In this document: piece by piece, positions 18,213-28,229 of the stretch
Layout of the letters: each line of letters starts with the position of its first letter
Position numbering within the stretch: the stretch's first letter is position 1
Source of the DNA: Pseudomonas putida
GTDB taxonomy: Bacteria; Pseudomonadota; Gammaproteobacteria; Pseudomonadales; Pseudomonadaceae
Direction: 5' to 3'
Assembly (NCBI RefSeq): GCF_016406145.1
Contig: NZ_CP066306.1
Location: 5,270,001-5,334,000 of the forward strand
DNA: 64,000 nucleotides
Made by a program: the position numbers and the translations under genes
Notes under the pieces: model-generated
What the model was told of the DNA's origin: nothing
Databases searched by the model: none
What the model saw: the letters and a program-made list of their open reading frames with translations, nothing else

Positions 18213-21017
18213 ATGGCATTGAAATCCCCCGCGTTTCGTAGAAAGTTTCCGTTGCTGGTCACCGGCGGTCTGCTGGCCCTGCAACCTTTTGCCACCTCGT
18301 ACGTGGTAGCAGCCGAGCAGTTCGACTGCCAAGTGTCCGCCTCCGGTGGTTGGGACTGCAAGCCCAAGAGCCCAGTCAACAACTTGCCACCGCGCCCAGT
18401 GCATGACGGCGCTGCGCTCACTTCCGGCACCGAGGCCCCATCGGCCGAGGCCGAAAGTGCTGACAAGCCGGTGCTGGTTACCGAGAGCAAAGGCCGTGGC
18501 CTGAAGTCGCGCAGCGAGGATTACAGCCATCTCGATTGGGTCCCGCGCGAAAAGCTCACCGCTGCCCAGCTGGCCGAAACCGGTCCGTACTGTGGTGGCG
18601 CGTACATCGAGCCGACTCGCCCTGGCATGGCCGACACCACGCCCAAGGACGAATCGCCGACCTACATCAACGCCAAGGTCTCCAAGTACCAGCAGGAGCA
18701 GCAGATCGCTACCCTCGCCGGTGACGTGGTCATGCGCCAAGGCAGCATGCAGGCCGAAGCCGATGAGGCCAACCTGTACCAGGCCGAGAACCGTGGCGAG
18801 CTCAAGGGCAACGTCAGGATTCGCGACAACGGCTCGCTGGTCGTGGGCGACGAGGCGCAGATCCAGCTCGACACGGGCGAAGCCCAGGTCGACAACGCCG
18901 AGTACGTGATGCACAAGTCGCACATCCGCGGCAACGCGCTGTACGCCAAGCGTAGCGAGAACGCCATCATCCGCCTCAAGGATGGTACCTACACCACGTG
19001 TGAACCGGGCAGCAACGCCTGGCAGCTCAAGGGCAACAACATCACCCTGAACCCGGCCACCGGCTTCGGTACCGCGACCAACGTCACTCTGCGGGTCAAG
19101 GATTTCCCGGTGTTCTACACACCGTACATCTACTTCCCGATCGACGACCGTCGCCAATCCGGCTTCCTGCCACCGTCGTTCAGCAGCACCAGCGACACCG
19201 GCTTCATGCTGGTTACGCCGTACTACTTCAACCTGGCGCCCAACTACGACGCCACGTTGTACCCGCGCTACATGACCAAGCGTGGCTTGCTGATGGAAGG
19301 CGAATTCCGCTACCTGACCAAGTCCAGCGAAGGCCAGCTCGGCGGCGCGTACCTGAATGACAAGAACGACGATCGCAAAGAGCAGACTGATTACGAAGAT
19401 CAGCGCTGGATGATCAACTGGCAGCATAAAGGTGGCCTGGACGAGCGCCTGATGACTGAAGTCGATTACACCGACATCAGCGATCCGTTCTACTTCCAGG
19501 ACCTGGAGAGCGATCAGATCGGCGTCGAGAGCAATGATGTGGTCAACCAGCAAGGTGCACTGACCTGGCGTGGCGACACCTATACCGCTCGACTGAATGC
19601 GCAAGCGTACGAGATGGCGACCCTGTCGCAGATCACCCCGTACAACAAGCTGCCGCAGATCACTGTAGACGGGATGCTGCCGTATCACCCGGGTGGTTTT
19701 GATTTCAGCTACCAGACCGAGGCCGTGCGCTTCGATCGTGACCTGAAGGATGACTTTGTCACTGACGAAGATGGCAACCCGGACTTCACCGCCGGCGCAG
19801 CAGGCCGACGTCTCGATGAAAACGTCAGCGGCATCGCGCGCGCCAACGGCAACCGCCTGAATTTTGCCCCGGCAATCAGCCTGCCTATGCAAGCCAGTTA
19901 CGGTTACGTTACGCCAAAGCTGAAGTATGTTTACACCAACTATGACCTTGATCTTGATGGTCAAGGCAAGCAAGAAGCGCTGGCGCAAGCGTCACAACCA
20001 GGATACGGCAGCTACAGCAGCTCCATCAGCCGTGACGTTCCTGTCTTCAGTGTTGACAGCGGGTTGTACTTCGACCGCAACACCTCGATGTTCGGCACCA
20101 ACTATCGCCAGACACTCGAACCGCGCATGTTCTACCTCTACGTTCCTTACAAGGATCAGACGGACATTCCGCTGTTCGATACCAGCGAAACGCTGTTCAA
20201 CTTCGATTCGCTGTTCCGCGACAACCGCTTCAGCGGCACCGACCGTATCGGTGACGAGAACAAGCTGTCGCTGGGCGTGACCACCCGCTGGATTCAGGAC
20301 GACGGTTTCGAACGTCAGAACTTCAGCATCGGTCAAGCACTGTACTTCAAGGATCGCAAGGCCCAGCTGCCAGGCATCAACTACCGTGATCGCAGTGACG
20401 CGCAGTCTGACGTTTCGCCATACGCGCTGGTGTACAACTACTACTTCAACCGCGACTGGCGCTTCAATTCGGACTTCAACTGGGACCCGGACAGCCGCAG
20501 CACCCGCTCGGGCAGCGCGATGTTCCACTACCAGCCTGAAGACAACCCGAACAAGGTGGTCAACCTCGGCTATCGCTACCGCAACGACACTATCGCCTAC
20601 GACTCCACGACCGGTACCTGGAAAGTGGGTGGCGGTGACTATGGCAACCCAGGCGACCCGAACTACATCAAGGACTACTACAAGATCCAGCAGCACGACT
20701 TCTCGGTGATCTGGCCGATCGTGCCGCAATGGAACGTGATCGCCCGCTGGCAGCACGATTACAACCGCAACCGCACCCTGGAAGCCATGGGCGGTTTCGA
20801 ATACGACAACTGCTGCTGGAAACTACGTCTGATCAACCGTTACTGGATCGACTATGACGACTTCAGCCAGGCCGCCCCGCAAAACGAAAAAGGCGACCAT
20901 GGCATCTTCCTGCAGATCGTGCTGAAAGGCCTCGGTGGCGTGGTAGGCAACAAGGTCGAATCTTTCCTCGACCAAGGCATTGAAGGTTACCGTGAACGTG
21001 AAGACCAAGCTTATTGA
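18213..21017 (+). CDS. lptD: LPS-assembly outer-membrane protein LptD
   Basis: A 934-residue outer-membrane barrel that inserts lipopolysaccharide into the outer leaflet with LptE. The signal region is residues 1-31 ([15 protein letters not shown]...SYVVAAEQ), with Cys residues soon after (about 35 and 44). An OstA/LptA-like beta-jellyroll covers about residues 150-270, followed by the long barrel, rich in aromatic and Asp/Asn turns. A late Cys pair (DNCCWKL, about residue 866) is the conserved disulfide partner. I set the start at 18213 because the preceding frame runs antisense through amgK. The stop lies inside the surA start region. Confidence 0.95.
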   Translation: MALKSPAFRRKFPLLVTGGLLALQPFATSYVVAAEQFDCQVSASGGWDCKPKSPVNNLPPRPVHDGAALTSGTEAPSAEAESADKPVLVTESKGRGLKSRSEDYSHLDWVPREKLTAAQLAETGPYCGGAYIEPTRPGMADTTPKDESPTYINAKVSKYQQEQQIATLAGDVVMRQGSMQAEADEANLYQAENRGELKGNVRIRDNGSLVVGDEAQIQLDTGEAQVDNAEYVMHKSHIRGNALYAKRSENAIIRLKDGTYTTCEPGSNAWQLKGNNITLNPATGFGTATNVTLRVKDFPVFYTPYIYFPIDDRRQSGFLPPSFSSTSDTGFMLVTPYYFNLAPNYDATLYPRYMTKRGLLMEGEFRYLTKSSEGQLGGAYLNDKNDDRKEQTDYEDQRWMINWQHKGGLDERLMTEVDYTDISDPFYFQDLESDQIGVESNDVVNQQGALTWRGDTYTARLNAQAYEMATLSQITPYNKLPQITVDGMLPYHPGGFDFSYQTEAVRFDRDLKDDFVTDEDGNPDFTAGAAGRRLDENVSGIARANGNRLNFAPAISLPMQASYGYVTPKLKYVYTNYDLDLDGQGKQEALAQASQPGYGSYSSSISRDVPVFSVDSGLYFDRNTSMFGTNYRQTLEPRMFYLYVPYKDQTDIPLFDTSETLFNFDSLFRDNRFSGTDRIGDENKLSLGVTTRWIQDDGFERQNFSIGQALYFKDRKAQLPGINYRDRSDAQSDVSPYALVYNYYFNRDWRFNSDFNWDPDSRSTRSGSAMFHYQPEDNPNKVVNLGYRYRNDTIAYDSTTGTWKVGGGDYGNPGDPNYIKDYYKIQQHDFSVIWPIVPQWNVIARWQHDYNRNRTLEAMGGFEYDNCCWKLRLINRYWIDYDDFSQAAPQNEKGDHGIFLQIVLKGLGGVVGNKVESFLDQGIEGYREREDQAY

Positions 21018-22317
21018 TCGTCTGCGCCCAGTGTTGCTGGGCGCTGTATTGCTGAGTGGCGCGGTGCATGCCGCGGTGCAACCCCTGGATCGTGTGGTGG
21101 CCATCGTCGACAACGACGTGGTCATGCAAAGCCAACTGGACCAGCGTGTCCAGGAGGTTCAGCAAACCATCGCCAAGCGCGGCGGCGGCGTACCGCCGAC
21201 CAGCGCTCTGGAGCAGCAGGTACTGGAGCGCCTGATCGTCGAGAATCTGCAGTTGCAGATCGGTGAACGTTCGGGCATCCGCATCACCGACGAGGAACTG
21301 AACCAGGCCATCGGCACCATTGCCCAGCGCAATGGCATGTCGCTGGACCAGTTCCGTGCCGCGCTGGCCCGCGACGGCCTGTCGTTCGATGACGCCCGCG
21401 AACAGGTCAAACGCGAGATGATCATCAGCCGCGTGCGCCAGCGCCGTGTGGCCGAGCGCATCCAGGTTTCCGAGCAGGAAGTGAAAAACTTCCTCGCCTC
21501 GGACATGGGCAAGATGCAGATGTCGGAAGACTACCGTCTGGCCAACATCCTCATCCCAACCCCGGAAGGCGCCAACTCAGACGACATCCAGAAGGCTGCG
21601 CGCAAGGTCGGTGACGTGTACCAGCAACTGCGCCAGGGCGCTGACTTTGGCCAGATGGCGATTGCCAACTCGGCCAGCGAGAACGCCCTTGAAGGTGGCG
21701 AGATGGGCTGGCGCAAAGCCGCCCAGTTGCCACCTGAGTTTGCCAAGCTGCTCAGCAGCATGGCCACAGGCGACATCACCCAGCCACTGCGCATCCCTAG
21801 CGGCTTCATCATCATCAAGCTCGAAGAGAAGCGTGGCGGCAGCGAAAACGTGCTGCGTGACGAAGTGCATGTACGCCACATCCTGATCAAGCCGAGCGAA
21901 ATCCGCAGCGAAGCAGCCACCGAGCAGCTGGCTGAGCGCCTGTACGAACGGATCAAGGGTGGCGAAGACTTCGCAGAGCTGGCGAAAAGCTTCTCGGAAG
22001 ACCCGGGCTCAGCGCTCAACGGCGGTGACCTCAACTGGGTCGACCCGAACAGCCTGGTACCGGAGTTCCGCGAGCAGATGGCCAACGCCCAGCAGGGTGT
22101 CGTGACCAAACCGTTCAAGACTCAGTACGGCTGGCATGTGCTGGAAGTACTGGGCCGTCGTGCCACCGACAGCACCGAACAGGCACGTGAGCAGCAGGCA
22201 ATGAACGTACTGCGTAACCGCAAGTACGATGAAGAGCTGCAGACTTGGCTGCGCCAGATCCGCGACGAAGCCTACGTTGAAATCAAGCTGCCTGGCGCTG
22301 ACCAGGCCGCACAGTGA
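20992..22317 (+). CDS. surA: Periplasmic chaperone / peptidyl-prolyl isomerase SurA
   Basis: Escorts outer-membrane proteins, LptD among them, through the periplasm. The start is the GTG at 20992 ([11 protein letters not shown]), which has GAAGG 5 nt upstream; a TTG at 20980 is the alternative. This gives 441 residues, with a signal peptide ending HAA near residue 25, a SurA N-domain, and two parvulin domains (about 180-285 and 290-390; [13 protein letters not shown] opens the second). The gene starts inside lptD (26-bp overlap), so it is likely translationally coupled to its client. Its stop overlaps the pdxA start. Confidence 0.93.
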   Translation: MNVKTKLIDRLRPVLLGAVLLSGAVHAAVQPLDRVVAIVDNDVVMQSQLDQRVQEVQQTIAKRGGGVPPTSALEQQVLERLIVENLQLQIGERSGIRITDEELNQAIGTIAQRNGMSLDQFRAALARDGLSFDDAREQVKREMIISRVRQRRVAERIQVSEQEVKNFLASDMGKMQMSEDYRLANILIPTPEGANSDDIQKAARKVGDVYQQLRQGADFGQMAIANSASENALEGGEMGWRKAAQLPPEFAKLLSSMATGDITQPLRIPSGFIIIKLEEKRGGSENVLRDEVHVRHILIKPSEIRSEAATEQLAERLYERIKGGEDFAELAKSFSEDPGSALNGGDLNWVDPNSLVPEFREQMANAQQGVVTKPFKTQYGWHVLEVLGRRATDSTEQAREQQAMNVLRNRKYDEELQTWLRQIRDEAYVEIKLPGADQAAQ

Positions 22318-23303
22318 AGCCACTGCGCTTCGCCGTCACTCCCGGCGAACCGGCCGGCATAGGCCCCGACCTATGCCTGCTGCTCGCCGCCGAGGCCCAG
22401 CCTCACCCCCTGATCGCCATCACCAGCCGTGACCTGCTCGCCGAGCGGGCCACGCGACTGGGGCTGGCCGTCAACCTGCTCGCGGTAGCGCCGGGCCACT
22501 GGCCTGACCAGCCGGCGCCGGCTGGTAGCCTCTACGTCTGGGACACTCCCCTGGCCGCCCCGGTGGTACCGGGCATGCTGGACAAGGCCAACGCGGCTTT
22601 TGTCCTGCAGACCCTGACGCGGGCCGGGCAAGGCTGCCTTGAAGGGCATTTCGCCGGGATGATCACGGCCCCAGTGCACAAGGGCGTGATCAACGAAAGC
22701 GGTATTGCCTTTTCTGGCCATACCGAATTCCTGGCAGAGCTGACCCACACCGCCCAGGTCGTGATGATGCTAGCGACCCATGGCCTGCGGGTGGCGCTGG
22801 TAACCACACACCTGCCACTGCGGGAAATTGCGGACGCTATCACCCCTGAGCGCCTGGAGCGGGTTACCCGCATCCTGCATGCCGATATGCGCGACAAGTT
22901 CGGCATCGCCAACCCACGAATCCTGGTCTGCGGTCTCAACCCGCATGCCGGCGAAGGCGGCCATCTAGGCCGCGAAGAAATCGACATCATCGAACCGGCA
23001 CTGGCCCGTCTGCGTACCGAAGGCATGGACCTACGCGGCCCGCTGCCGGCCGATACCCTGTTTACCCCCAAATATCTGGAGCACTGCGACGCGGTGCTGG
23101 CGATGTACCACGACCAAGGCCTGCCTGTACTCAAGTACAAAGGTTTCGGCGCTGCAGTCAACGTGACCCTGGGCCTGCCGATCATCCGCACGTCGGTCGA
23201 TCACGGCACCGCCCTGGACCTTGCCGGTACCGGCAACGTCGACACCGGCAGCCTGCGCGTCGCCCTGGAAACCGCCTACCAGATGGCCGAGAACCGACCA
23301 TGA
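22314..23303 (+). CDS. pdxA: 4-hydroxythreonine-4-phosphate dehydrogenase PdxA
   Basis: An NAD-dependent oxidation in pyridoxal 5'-phosphate synthesis. It has 329 residues, starting at a GTG (22314-22316) that overlaps the surA TGA. The N-terminal [13 protein letters not shown], metal ligands in [11 protein letters not shown] and [15 protein letters not shown], and C-terminal [16 protein letters not shown] are all present. The 4-bp overlaps on both sides place it firmly in the lptD-surA-pdxA-ksgA run. Confidence 0.95.
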   Translation: MKPLRFAVTPGEPAGIGPDLCLLLAAEAQPHPLIAITSRDLLAERATRLGLAVNLLAVAPGHWPDQPAPAGSLYVWDTPLAAPVVPGMLDKANAAFVLQTLTRAGQGCLEGHFAGMITAPVHKGVINESGIAFSGHTEFLAELTHTAQVVMMLATHGLRVALVTTHLPLREIADAITPERLERVTRILHADMRDKFGIANPRILVCGLNPHAGEGGHLGREEIDIIEPALARLRTEGMDLRGPLPADTLFTPKYLEHCDAVLAMYHDQGLPVLKYKGFGAAVNVTLGLPIIRTSVDHGTALDLAGTGNVDTGSLRVALETAYQMAENRP

Positions 23304-24100
23304 ACGAGCACTATCAACACCGGGCGCGCAAGCGCTTCGGCCAGAATTTCCTGCATGACGCCGGCATCATCGACCGCATCCTGCGCGCCATCAATGCCAA
23401 AGCAGGCGAACACCTGCTGGAGATCGGCCCGGGCCAGGGCGCCCTGACCGAGGGCCTGCTGGGCAGCGGCGCACAGCTGGACGTCGTGGAGCTGGACAAA
23501 GACCTGGTGCCGATCCTGCAGCACAAGTTTGCCGGGCGCGACAACTTCCGCCTGCACCAGGGCGATGCCCTGAAGTTCGACTTCAACCAGCTGGGCGTGC
23601 CGGCACGCAGCCTCAAAGTCGTAGGTAACCTGCCCTACAACATCTCCACCCCGCTGATTTTCCACCTGCTCAGCCACGCCGGCCTGATTCGCGACATGCA
23701 CTTCATGCTGCAGAAGGAAGTGGTCGAGCGCATGGCCGCAGGGCCGGGCGGCGGTGACTGGGGCCGGCTGTCGATCATGGTGCAGTACCACTGCCGGGTC
23801 GAGCACCTGTTCAACGTAGGCCCAGGTGCGTTCAACCCGCCGCCGAAGGTGGACTCGGCAATCGTACGCCTGGTACCGCATGAGGTGCTGCCGCACCCGG
23901 CCAAGGACCACCTGCTGCTGGAACGCGTCGTGCGCGAAGCGTTCAACCAGCGCCGCAAAACGCTGCGCAACACCCTCAAAGGCCTGCTTGACAGCCAGGC
24001 TATCGAGGCCGCTGGCGTTGATGGCAGCCTGCGCCCCGAGCAGCTGGACCTGGCCGCATTCGTGCGCCTGGCAGACCAGTTGGCCAACCAGCAAGCCTGA
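23300..24100 (+). CDS. ksgA: 16S rRNA dimethyladenosine transferase KsgA/RsmA
   Basis: Dimethylates the two adjacent adenosines near the 3' end of 16S rRNA during 30S maturation. It has 266 residues. It opens [14 protein letters not shown]-binding motif I is [14 protein letters not shown], and the catalytic motif IV is NLPYNIST. The ATG overlaps the pdxA stop (ATGA, 23300-23303). A strong hairpin follows it, so part of the transcription probably stops before apaG. Confidence 0.95.
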   Translation: MNEHYQHRARKRFGQNFLHDAGIIDRILRAINAKAGEHLLEIGPGQGALTEGLLGSGAQLDVVELDKDLVPILQHKFAGRDNFRLHQGDALKFDFNQLGVPARSLKVVGNLPYNISTPLIFHLLSHAGLIRDMHFMLQKEVVERMAAGPGGGDWGRLSIMVQYHCRVEHLFNVGPGAFNPPPKVDSAIVRLVPHEVLPHPAKDHLLLERVVREAFNQRRKTLRNTLKGLLDSQAIEAAGVDGSLRPEQLDLAAFVRLADQLANQQA

Positions 24101-24110
24101 CAGCTACAGC

Positions 24111-24146
24111 GCAGCGTCTTCGCGGGAAACCCTGCGAAGACGCTGC
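24111..24146 (+). terminator. Strong hairpin after ksgA
   Basis: Perfect 13-bp stem GCAGCGTCTTCGC / GCGAAGACGCTGC around GGGAAACCCT, which can extend the stem. No clear T-run follows, so it may be a terminator, an RNA-stabilising element or a REP-type unit. Confidence 0.6.
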
Positions 24147-24257
24147 CCCCCGAAGACTTTAAAGCCCCCTCCCTCCCCGACACCACTGGCCCTCCCCCCC
24201 GCCAATGGCCTAGACTGCATGTATCGCCGTATTCGCTTGTTTGCCCAAGGCCCATGC

Positions 24258-24638
24258 ATGTCCGATCCCCGTTACCAGATCGACGTCAGCGTCGTGACCC
24301 GCTATCTGAAAGACCAATCCGACCCCGAAAGCGATCGCTTTGCATTCGCATACACCATAACCGTGCAGAACAATGGCTCGATCAAAGCCAAGCTGATGTC
24401 TCGACACTGGCTGATCACCAACGGTGATGGCGAAGTGGAGGAGGTACGCGGCGCAGGTGTGATCGGCCAACAACCGACCATCGAGCCGGGTCAGAGCCAC
24501 ACCTACAGCAGCGGTGCAGTGATCAGCACCCGCGTGGGCACCATGCAGGGCAGCTACCAGATGTTCGCCGAGGACGGCAAACGCTTCGAGGCCGACATTG
24601 CACCCTTCCGCCTGGCGGTGCCGGGGGCCCTGCACTGA
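24258..24638 (+). CDS. apaG: ApaG (DUF525) protein
   Basis: A 126-residue all-beta protein of the ApaG family, named for its linkage to apaH and of unsettled biochemical role. The start at 24258 ([13 protein letters not shown]) gives the standard length; a long frame reading back through ksgA is spurious. Family landmarks are [25 protein letters not shown], and [20 protein letters not shown]. The stop overlaps the apaH ATG by one base (TGATG). Confidence 0.93.
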   Translation: MSDPRYQIDVSVVTRYLKDQSDPESDRFAFAYTITVQNNGSIKAKLMSRHWLITNGDGEVEEVRGAGVIGQQPTIEPGQSHTYSSGAVISTRVGTMQGSYQMFAEDGKRFEADIAPFRLAVPGALH

Positions 24639-25504
24639 TGGCTACCTACGCCGTCGGTGACCTGCAAGGCTGCCTGCAACCCCTCAAGTGCCTGCTGGAG
24701 CGCGTCAAGTTCGACCCGGCTGTCGATCGCCTGTGGCTGGTCGGAGACCTGGTCAACCGCGGGCCTGAATCGCTGCAGACCCTGCGCTACCTCTACTCGA
24801 TCCGCCACTCGCTGACCTGCGTGCTGGGCAACCATGACCTGCACCTGCTGGCTGCATGGCAAAATGTCGAACGCCTGAAGAAAAGCGATACCCTGCGCGA
24901 AATCATCGAGGCGCCAGATGCCGATCAACTGCTCGACTGGCTGCGCCAACAAAAGCTGCTCCACTACGACGAGCCGCGCGGCATTGCCTTGGTGCACGCT
25001 GGCATCCCCCCCCAGTGGACACTGGGCAAAGCCCTGGAACTGGCAGGCGAAGTCGAGGAGGTGCTGCGCGATGACGAGCGCCTGAAGCTGTACCTCGATG
25101 GCATGTACGGCAACGAACCGAACAAGTGGAGCAAGAACCTCGGTGGCGTCGAGCGCCTTCGGGTGATCACCAACTACCTGACTCGCATGCGCTTCTGCAC
25201 CGGCACAGGCAAGCTCGACCTCAAGAGCAAGGAAGGGTTGGGCACGGCACCAAAAGGTTACAAGCCCTGGTTCGCGCACAAGGACCGCCGCTCACGGCAT
25301 GTGAAGATCATCTTTGGCCACTGGGCAGCCCTCGAAGGGCGCGTTGACGAGCCCGGCATCATCGCCCTCGATACAGGCTGTGTATGGGGTGGCACCATGA
25401 CCCTCTACAATGTCGACAGCGGTGAATACCTGCGCTGCGACTGCGCCGACGACGGCACCCTGCGCCCGCCGGCACAACCGACTAAACTTATCGATCAGCC
25501 CTGA
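24638..25504 (+). CDS. apaH: Symmetrical bis(5'-nucleosyl)-tetraphosphatase ApaH
   Basis: Hydrolyses Ap4A to two ADP and, in other bacteria, removes Np4 caps from RNA. It has 288 residues with the metallophosphatase motifs [29 protein letters not shown], and a downstream GHWAALEGR. It is coupled to apaG by a 1-bp overlap and followed 15 bp later by glpE. Confidence 0.94.
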   Translation: MATYAVGDLQGCLQPLKCLLERVKFDPAVDRLWLVGDLVNRGPESLQTLRYLYSIRHSLTCVLGNHDLHLLAAWQNVERLKKSDTLREIIEAPDADQLLDWLRQQKLLHYDEPRGIALVHAGIPPQWTLGKALELAGEVEEVLRDDERLKLYLDGMYGNEPNKWSKNLGGVERLRVITNYLTRMRFCTGTGKLDLKSKEGLGTAPKGYKPWFAHKDRRSRHVKIIFGHWAALEGRVDEPGIIALDTGCVWGGTMTLYNVDSGEYLRCDCADDGTLRPPAQPTKLIDQP

Positions 25505-25519
25505 AGGAAAGCCTTACCC

Positions 25520-25849
25520 ATGAGCGAATTCAAACGCATCCCTCCCGAGCAGGCCCTGGCCTTGCGCGCGCAAGGTGCGGTCGTCGTCGACATTCGCGAC
25601 CCGCAGGCCTATGCCGCCGGCCACATCGCCGGCGCCCGGCACCTGGACAATCATTCGGTTGCCGACTTCATCCGCAATGCCGACTTGGATGCCCCGACCC
25701 TGGTGGTGTGTTACCACGGCAACTCCAGCCAGAGCGCGGCCGCGTACCTGGTCGGCCAAGGTTTTTCCGACGTTTACAGTGTCGATGGCGGCTTCGAGCT
25801 GTGGCGCTCCACTTACCCGGACGAGACTGCGCAAGGCACCCCTGAATAA
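25520..25849 (+). CDS. glpE: Thiosulfate sulfurtransferase GlpE
   Basis: A single-domain rhodanese of 109 residues that transfers sulfur from thiosulfate to cyanide or thioredoxin. Catalytic Cys68 is in [13 protein letters not shown], and the N-terminal [15 protein letters not shown] is typical. It is the last gene of the run, closed by a GC hairpin. Confidence 0.9.
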
Positions 25850-25867
25850 TTTTTTAATTCCACTCCA

Positions 25868-25886
25868 GCCCGCGCCCCACGCGGGC
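25868..25886 (+). terminator. Terminator after glpE
   Basis: GCCCGCG-CCCCA-CGCGGGC, perfect 7-bp stem 18 bp past the glpE stop, preceded by an A/T tract (AATTTTTTAATT). Confidence 0.6.
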
Positions 25887-25936
25887 TTGCGCCTCACCTG
25901 ACGAACGGTCGCCGACAACTTCTGCGCCGCTTGCCC

Positions 25937-25966
25937 TTGACCTTGCGGATAACCAACTATTCTTAA
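25937..25966 (+). promoter_or_regulatory. Candidate sigma-S-type promoter for prkA-yeaH-spoVR
   Basis: CTATTCTTAA (25957-25966) matches the extended -10 (CTATACTTAA) favoured by RpoS at nine of ten positions. TTGACC (25937-25942) lies 15 bp upstream of TATTCT. It implies a leader of about 160 nt with a GC-rich hairpin segment (25985-26015). RpoS control of this operon is known in enterics; here it is inferred. Confidence 0.5.
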
Positions 25967-26130
25967 GCGCAGGCCATCCAAAAAAGGGGAGAGCCGGTAC
26001 ACCGGCGTGCGGGTCATCGGTAGCGTTACAGGGTGTTCTGGGGGGTATACAGCAATCGGCAAGCCCGGTTGCATGCCAGCATCAGCTGACTGATCCGGCG
26101 TCGTCTCCACGTATCGAGCGAGGTGACGTC

Positions 26131-28053
26131 ATGAGTATTTTTAGCCACTTCCAACAACGTTTCGAGTCTACGCGCCAGGAAGAACTCTCGCTGCAGGAGT
26201 ACCTCGAGCTGTGCAAAGAGGATCGCAGCGCCTACGCATCGGCGGCTGAACGGCTGTTGCTGGCCATCGGCGAGCCGGAACTGATCGACACCTCAAGCAA
26301 CTCCAGACTGTCGCGCATATTCTCCAACAAGGTGATCCGCCGGTATCCGGCCTTTGCCGACTTCCATGGCATGGAAGAGTGCATCGACCAGATCGTTTCC
26401 TACTTCCGCCACGCCGCCCAAGGTCTTGAAGAGAAGAAACAGATCCTCTATCTGCTGGGCCCGGTGGGGGGCGGTAAATCGTCGCTGGCCGAAAAGCTCA
26501 AGCAGCTGATGGAAAAGGTCCCTTTCTACGCGATCAAGGACTCACCGGTTTTCGAGTCGCCCCTGGGCTTGTTCAACGCCACTGAAGATGGCGCCATTCT
26601 CGAAGAGGAGTACGGCATCTCGCGGCGCTACCTGAACACCATCATGTCGCCATGGGCTACCAAGCGCTTGCAGGAGTTCGGTGGCGACATCAGCAAGTTC
26701 AGGGTGGTCAAGCTTTACCCCTCGATCCTCAACCAGATCGCTATCGCCAAGACCGAACCAGGCGACGAAAACAACCAGGACATCTCTGCCCTGGTCGGCA
26801 AGGTGGATATCCGCAAGCTCGAGGAATTCCCGCAGAACGATGCCGACGCCTACAGCTACTCGGGCGCTCTTTGCCGGGCCAACCAGGGCCTGATGGAATT
26901 CGTCGAGATGTTCAAGGCGCCCATCAAAGTCCTGCACCCGCTGCTGACCGCCACCCAGGAAGGCAACTACAACAGTACCGAAGGCCTGGGCGCGATCCCT
27001 TATTCCGGGATCCTGCTGGCCCACTCCAACGAATCGGAATGGCACACCTTCCGGAACAACAAGAACAACGAGGCGTTCATCGACCGGATCTACATCGTCA
27101 AGGTGCCGTACTGCCTGCGCGTCAGCGACGAGATCAAGATCTACGACAAACTGCTGGTCAACAGTTCGCTGGCCAAGGCCCATTGCGCACCCGATACGCT
27201 CAAGATGCTCGCCCAGTTCACGGTGCTCTCACGCCTGAAGGAGCCGGAAAACTCCAACATCTACTCCAAGATGCGTGTCTACGATGGAGAAAACCTCAAG
27301 GACACCGACCCGAAAGCCAAGTCGATCCAGGAGTACCGCGATTCTGCGGGTGTCGATGAAGGCATGAATGGCCTGTCCACGCGTTTCGCCTTCAAGATCC
27401 TCTCCAAGGTGTTCAACTTCGACCCACATGAAGTAGCGGCCAACCCCGTGCACCTGCTGTATGTGCTGGAACAGCAGATCGAACAGGAGCAATTCCCCGC
27501 TGAAGTGCGCGAACGCTACCTGCGCTACCTGAAGGAATACCTGGCGCCCCGGTACATCGAGTTCATCGGCAAGGAAATCCAGACCGCCTACCTCGAGTCC
27601 TACAGCGAATACGGTCAGAACATCTTCGACCGCTACGTGCTGTACGCCGACTTCTGGATCCAGGATCAGGAATACCGCGACCCGGAAACTGGCGAGATCC
27701 TCAACCGCATTGCCCTGAACGAAGAGCTGGAAAAGATCGAAAAACCGGCTGGCATCAGCAATCCGAAGGATTTCCGCAACGAGATCGTCAACTTCGTGCT
27801 GCGCGCCCGTGCCAACAACAACGGCAAGAACCCAAGCTGGCTCAGCTACGAGAAGCTGCGGGTGGTGATAGAGAAGAAAATGTTCTCCAACACCGAAGAC
27901 TTGCTGCCAGTCATCAGCTTCAACGCCAAGGCCAGCAAAGAAGATCAACAGAAACACAACGACTTCGTCACGCGGATGGTGGAGCGTGGCTACACCGATA
28001 AACAGGTGCGCCTGCTGTCGGAATGGTACCTGCGGGTCAGGAAATCGCAATAA
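26131..28053 (+). CDS. prkA: PrkA-type AAA+ serine protein kinase (YeaG)
   Basis: A 640-residue protein with an AAA+ core and a C-terminal kinase-like domain. Walker A is LLGPVGGGKSS (residues 109-118), and the charged KLRVVIEKKM region lies near the end. Members of the family are induced under starvation and stress and act with YeaH and SpoVR/YcgB. The ATG follows GAGGTGACGTC. It is the first gene of the three-gene unit. A 176-bp repeat-bearing gap separates it from yeaH, so expression of the later genes may be tuned by that segment. Confidence 0.9.
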   Translation: MSIFSHFQQRFESTRQEELSLQEYLELCKEDRSAYASAAERLLLAIGEPELIDTSSNSRLSRIFSNKVIRRYPAFADFHGMEECIDQIVSYFRHAAQGLEEKKQILYLLGPVGGGKSSLAEKLKQLMEKVPFYAIKDSPVFESPLGLFNATEDGAILEEEYGISRRYLNTIMSPWATKRLQEFGGDISKFRVVKLYPSILNQIAIAKTEPGDENNQDISALVGKVDIRKLEEFPQNDADAYSYSGALCRANQGLMEFVEMFKAPIKVLHPLLTATQEGNYNSTEGLGAIPYSGILLAHSNESEWHTFRNNKNNEAFIDRIYIVKVPYCLRVSDEIKIYDKLLVNSSLAKAHCAPDTLKMLAQFTVLSRLKEPENSNIYSKMRVYDGENLKDTDPKAKSIQEYRDSAGVDEGMNGLSTRFAFKILSKVFNFDPHEVAANPVHLLYVLEQQIEQEQFPAEVRERYLRYLKEYLAPRYIEFIGKEIQTAYLESYSEYGQNIFDRYVLYADFWIQDQEYRDPETGEILNRIALNEELEKIEKPAGISNPKDFRNEIVNFVLRARANNNGKNPSWLSYEKLRVVIEKKMFSNTEDLLPVISFNAKASKEDQQKHNDFVTRMVERGYTDKQVRLLSEWYLRVRKSQ

Positions 28054-28074
28054 AGCGGCAAGCTGCCCCTGCAG

Positions 28075-28205
28075 CAAGCTCCAAGCCGCCAGCGGCAAGC
28101 TGCAAGCTGTGCGTGCTCGGTTAACACCCGACGCGACAGTTTGCGGCAGCGCTGGCTGCTCTTTCTTGAAGCTTGTGGCTTGAAGCTTGTGGCTTGCAGT
28201 TGCAG
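28075..28205. repeat. AAGCTTG-rich repeats between prkA and yeaH
   Basis: Two direct copies of CTTGAAGCTTGTGG (28165-28178, 28179-28192) plus a third partial copy face a GCAAGCT-rich inverted arm (28075-28110: GCAAGCTCCAAGC, GGCAAGCTGCAAGCT). The two sides can form a large imperfect hairpin. They resemble the degenerate intergenic repeats seen between genes in several pseudomonads. Confidence 0.6.
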
Positions 28206-28229
28206 CTGCATCCAGTCACCGGAGGGACC

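Noticed and set aside
18129..19988. 619-codon open frame antisense to lptD
   Set aside because: LptD motifs and codon pattern are on the plus strand; the antisense translation is Val/Ala/Gly-rich without domains.
24258..24638. A longer apaG reading from 23826
   Set aside because: It would overlap ksgA by nearly 280 bp; the start at 24258 gives the family length and sequence.
26055..26073. Sigma-54-like TCGGCAAGCCCGGTTGCAT upstream of prkA
   Set aside because: GG and GC are 11 bp apart instead of the required 10, and the flanking bases fit poorly.
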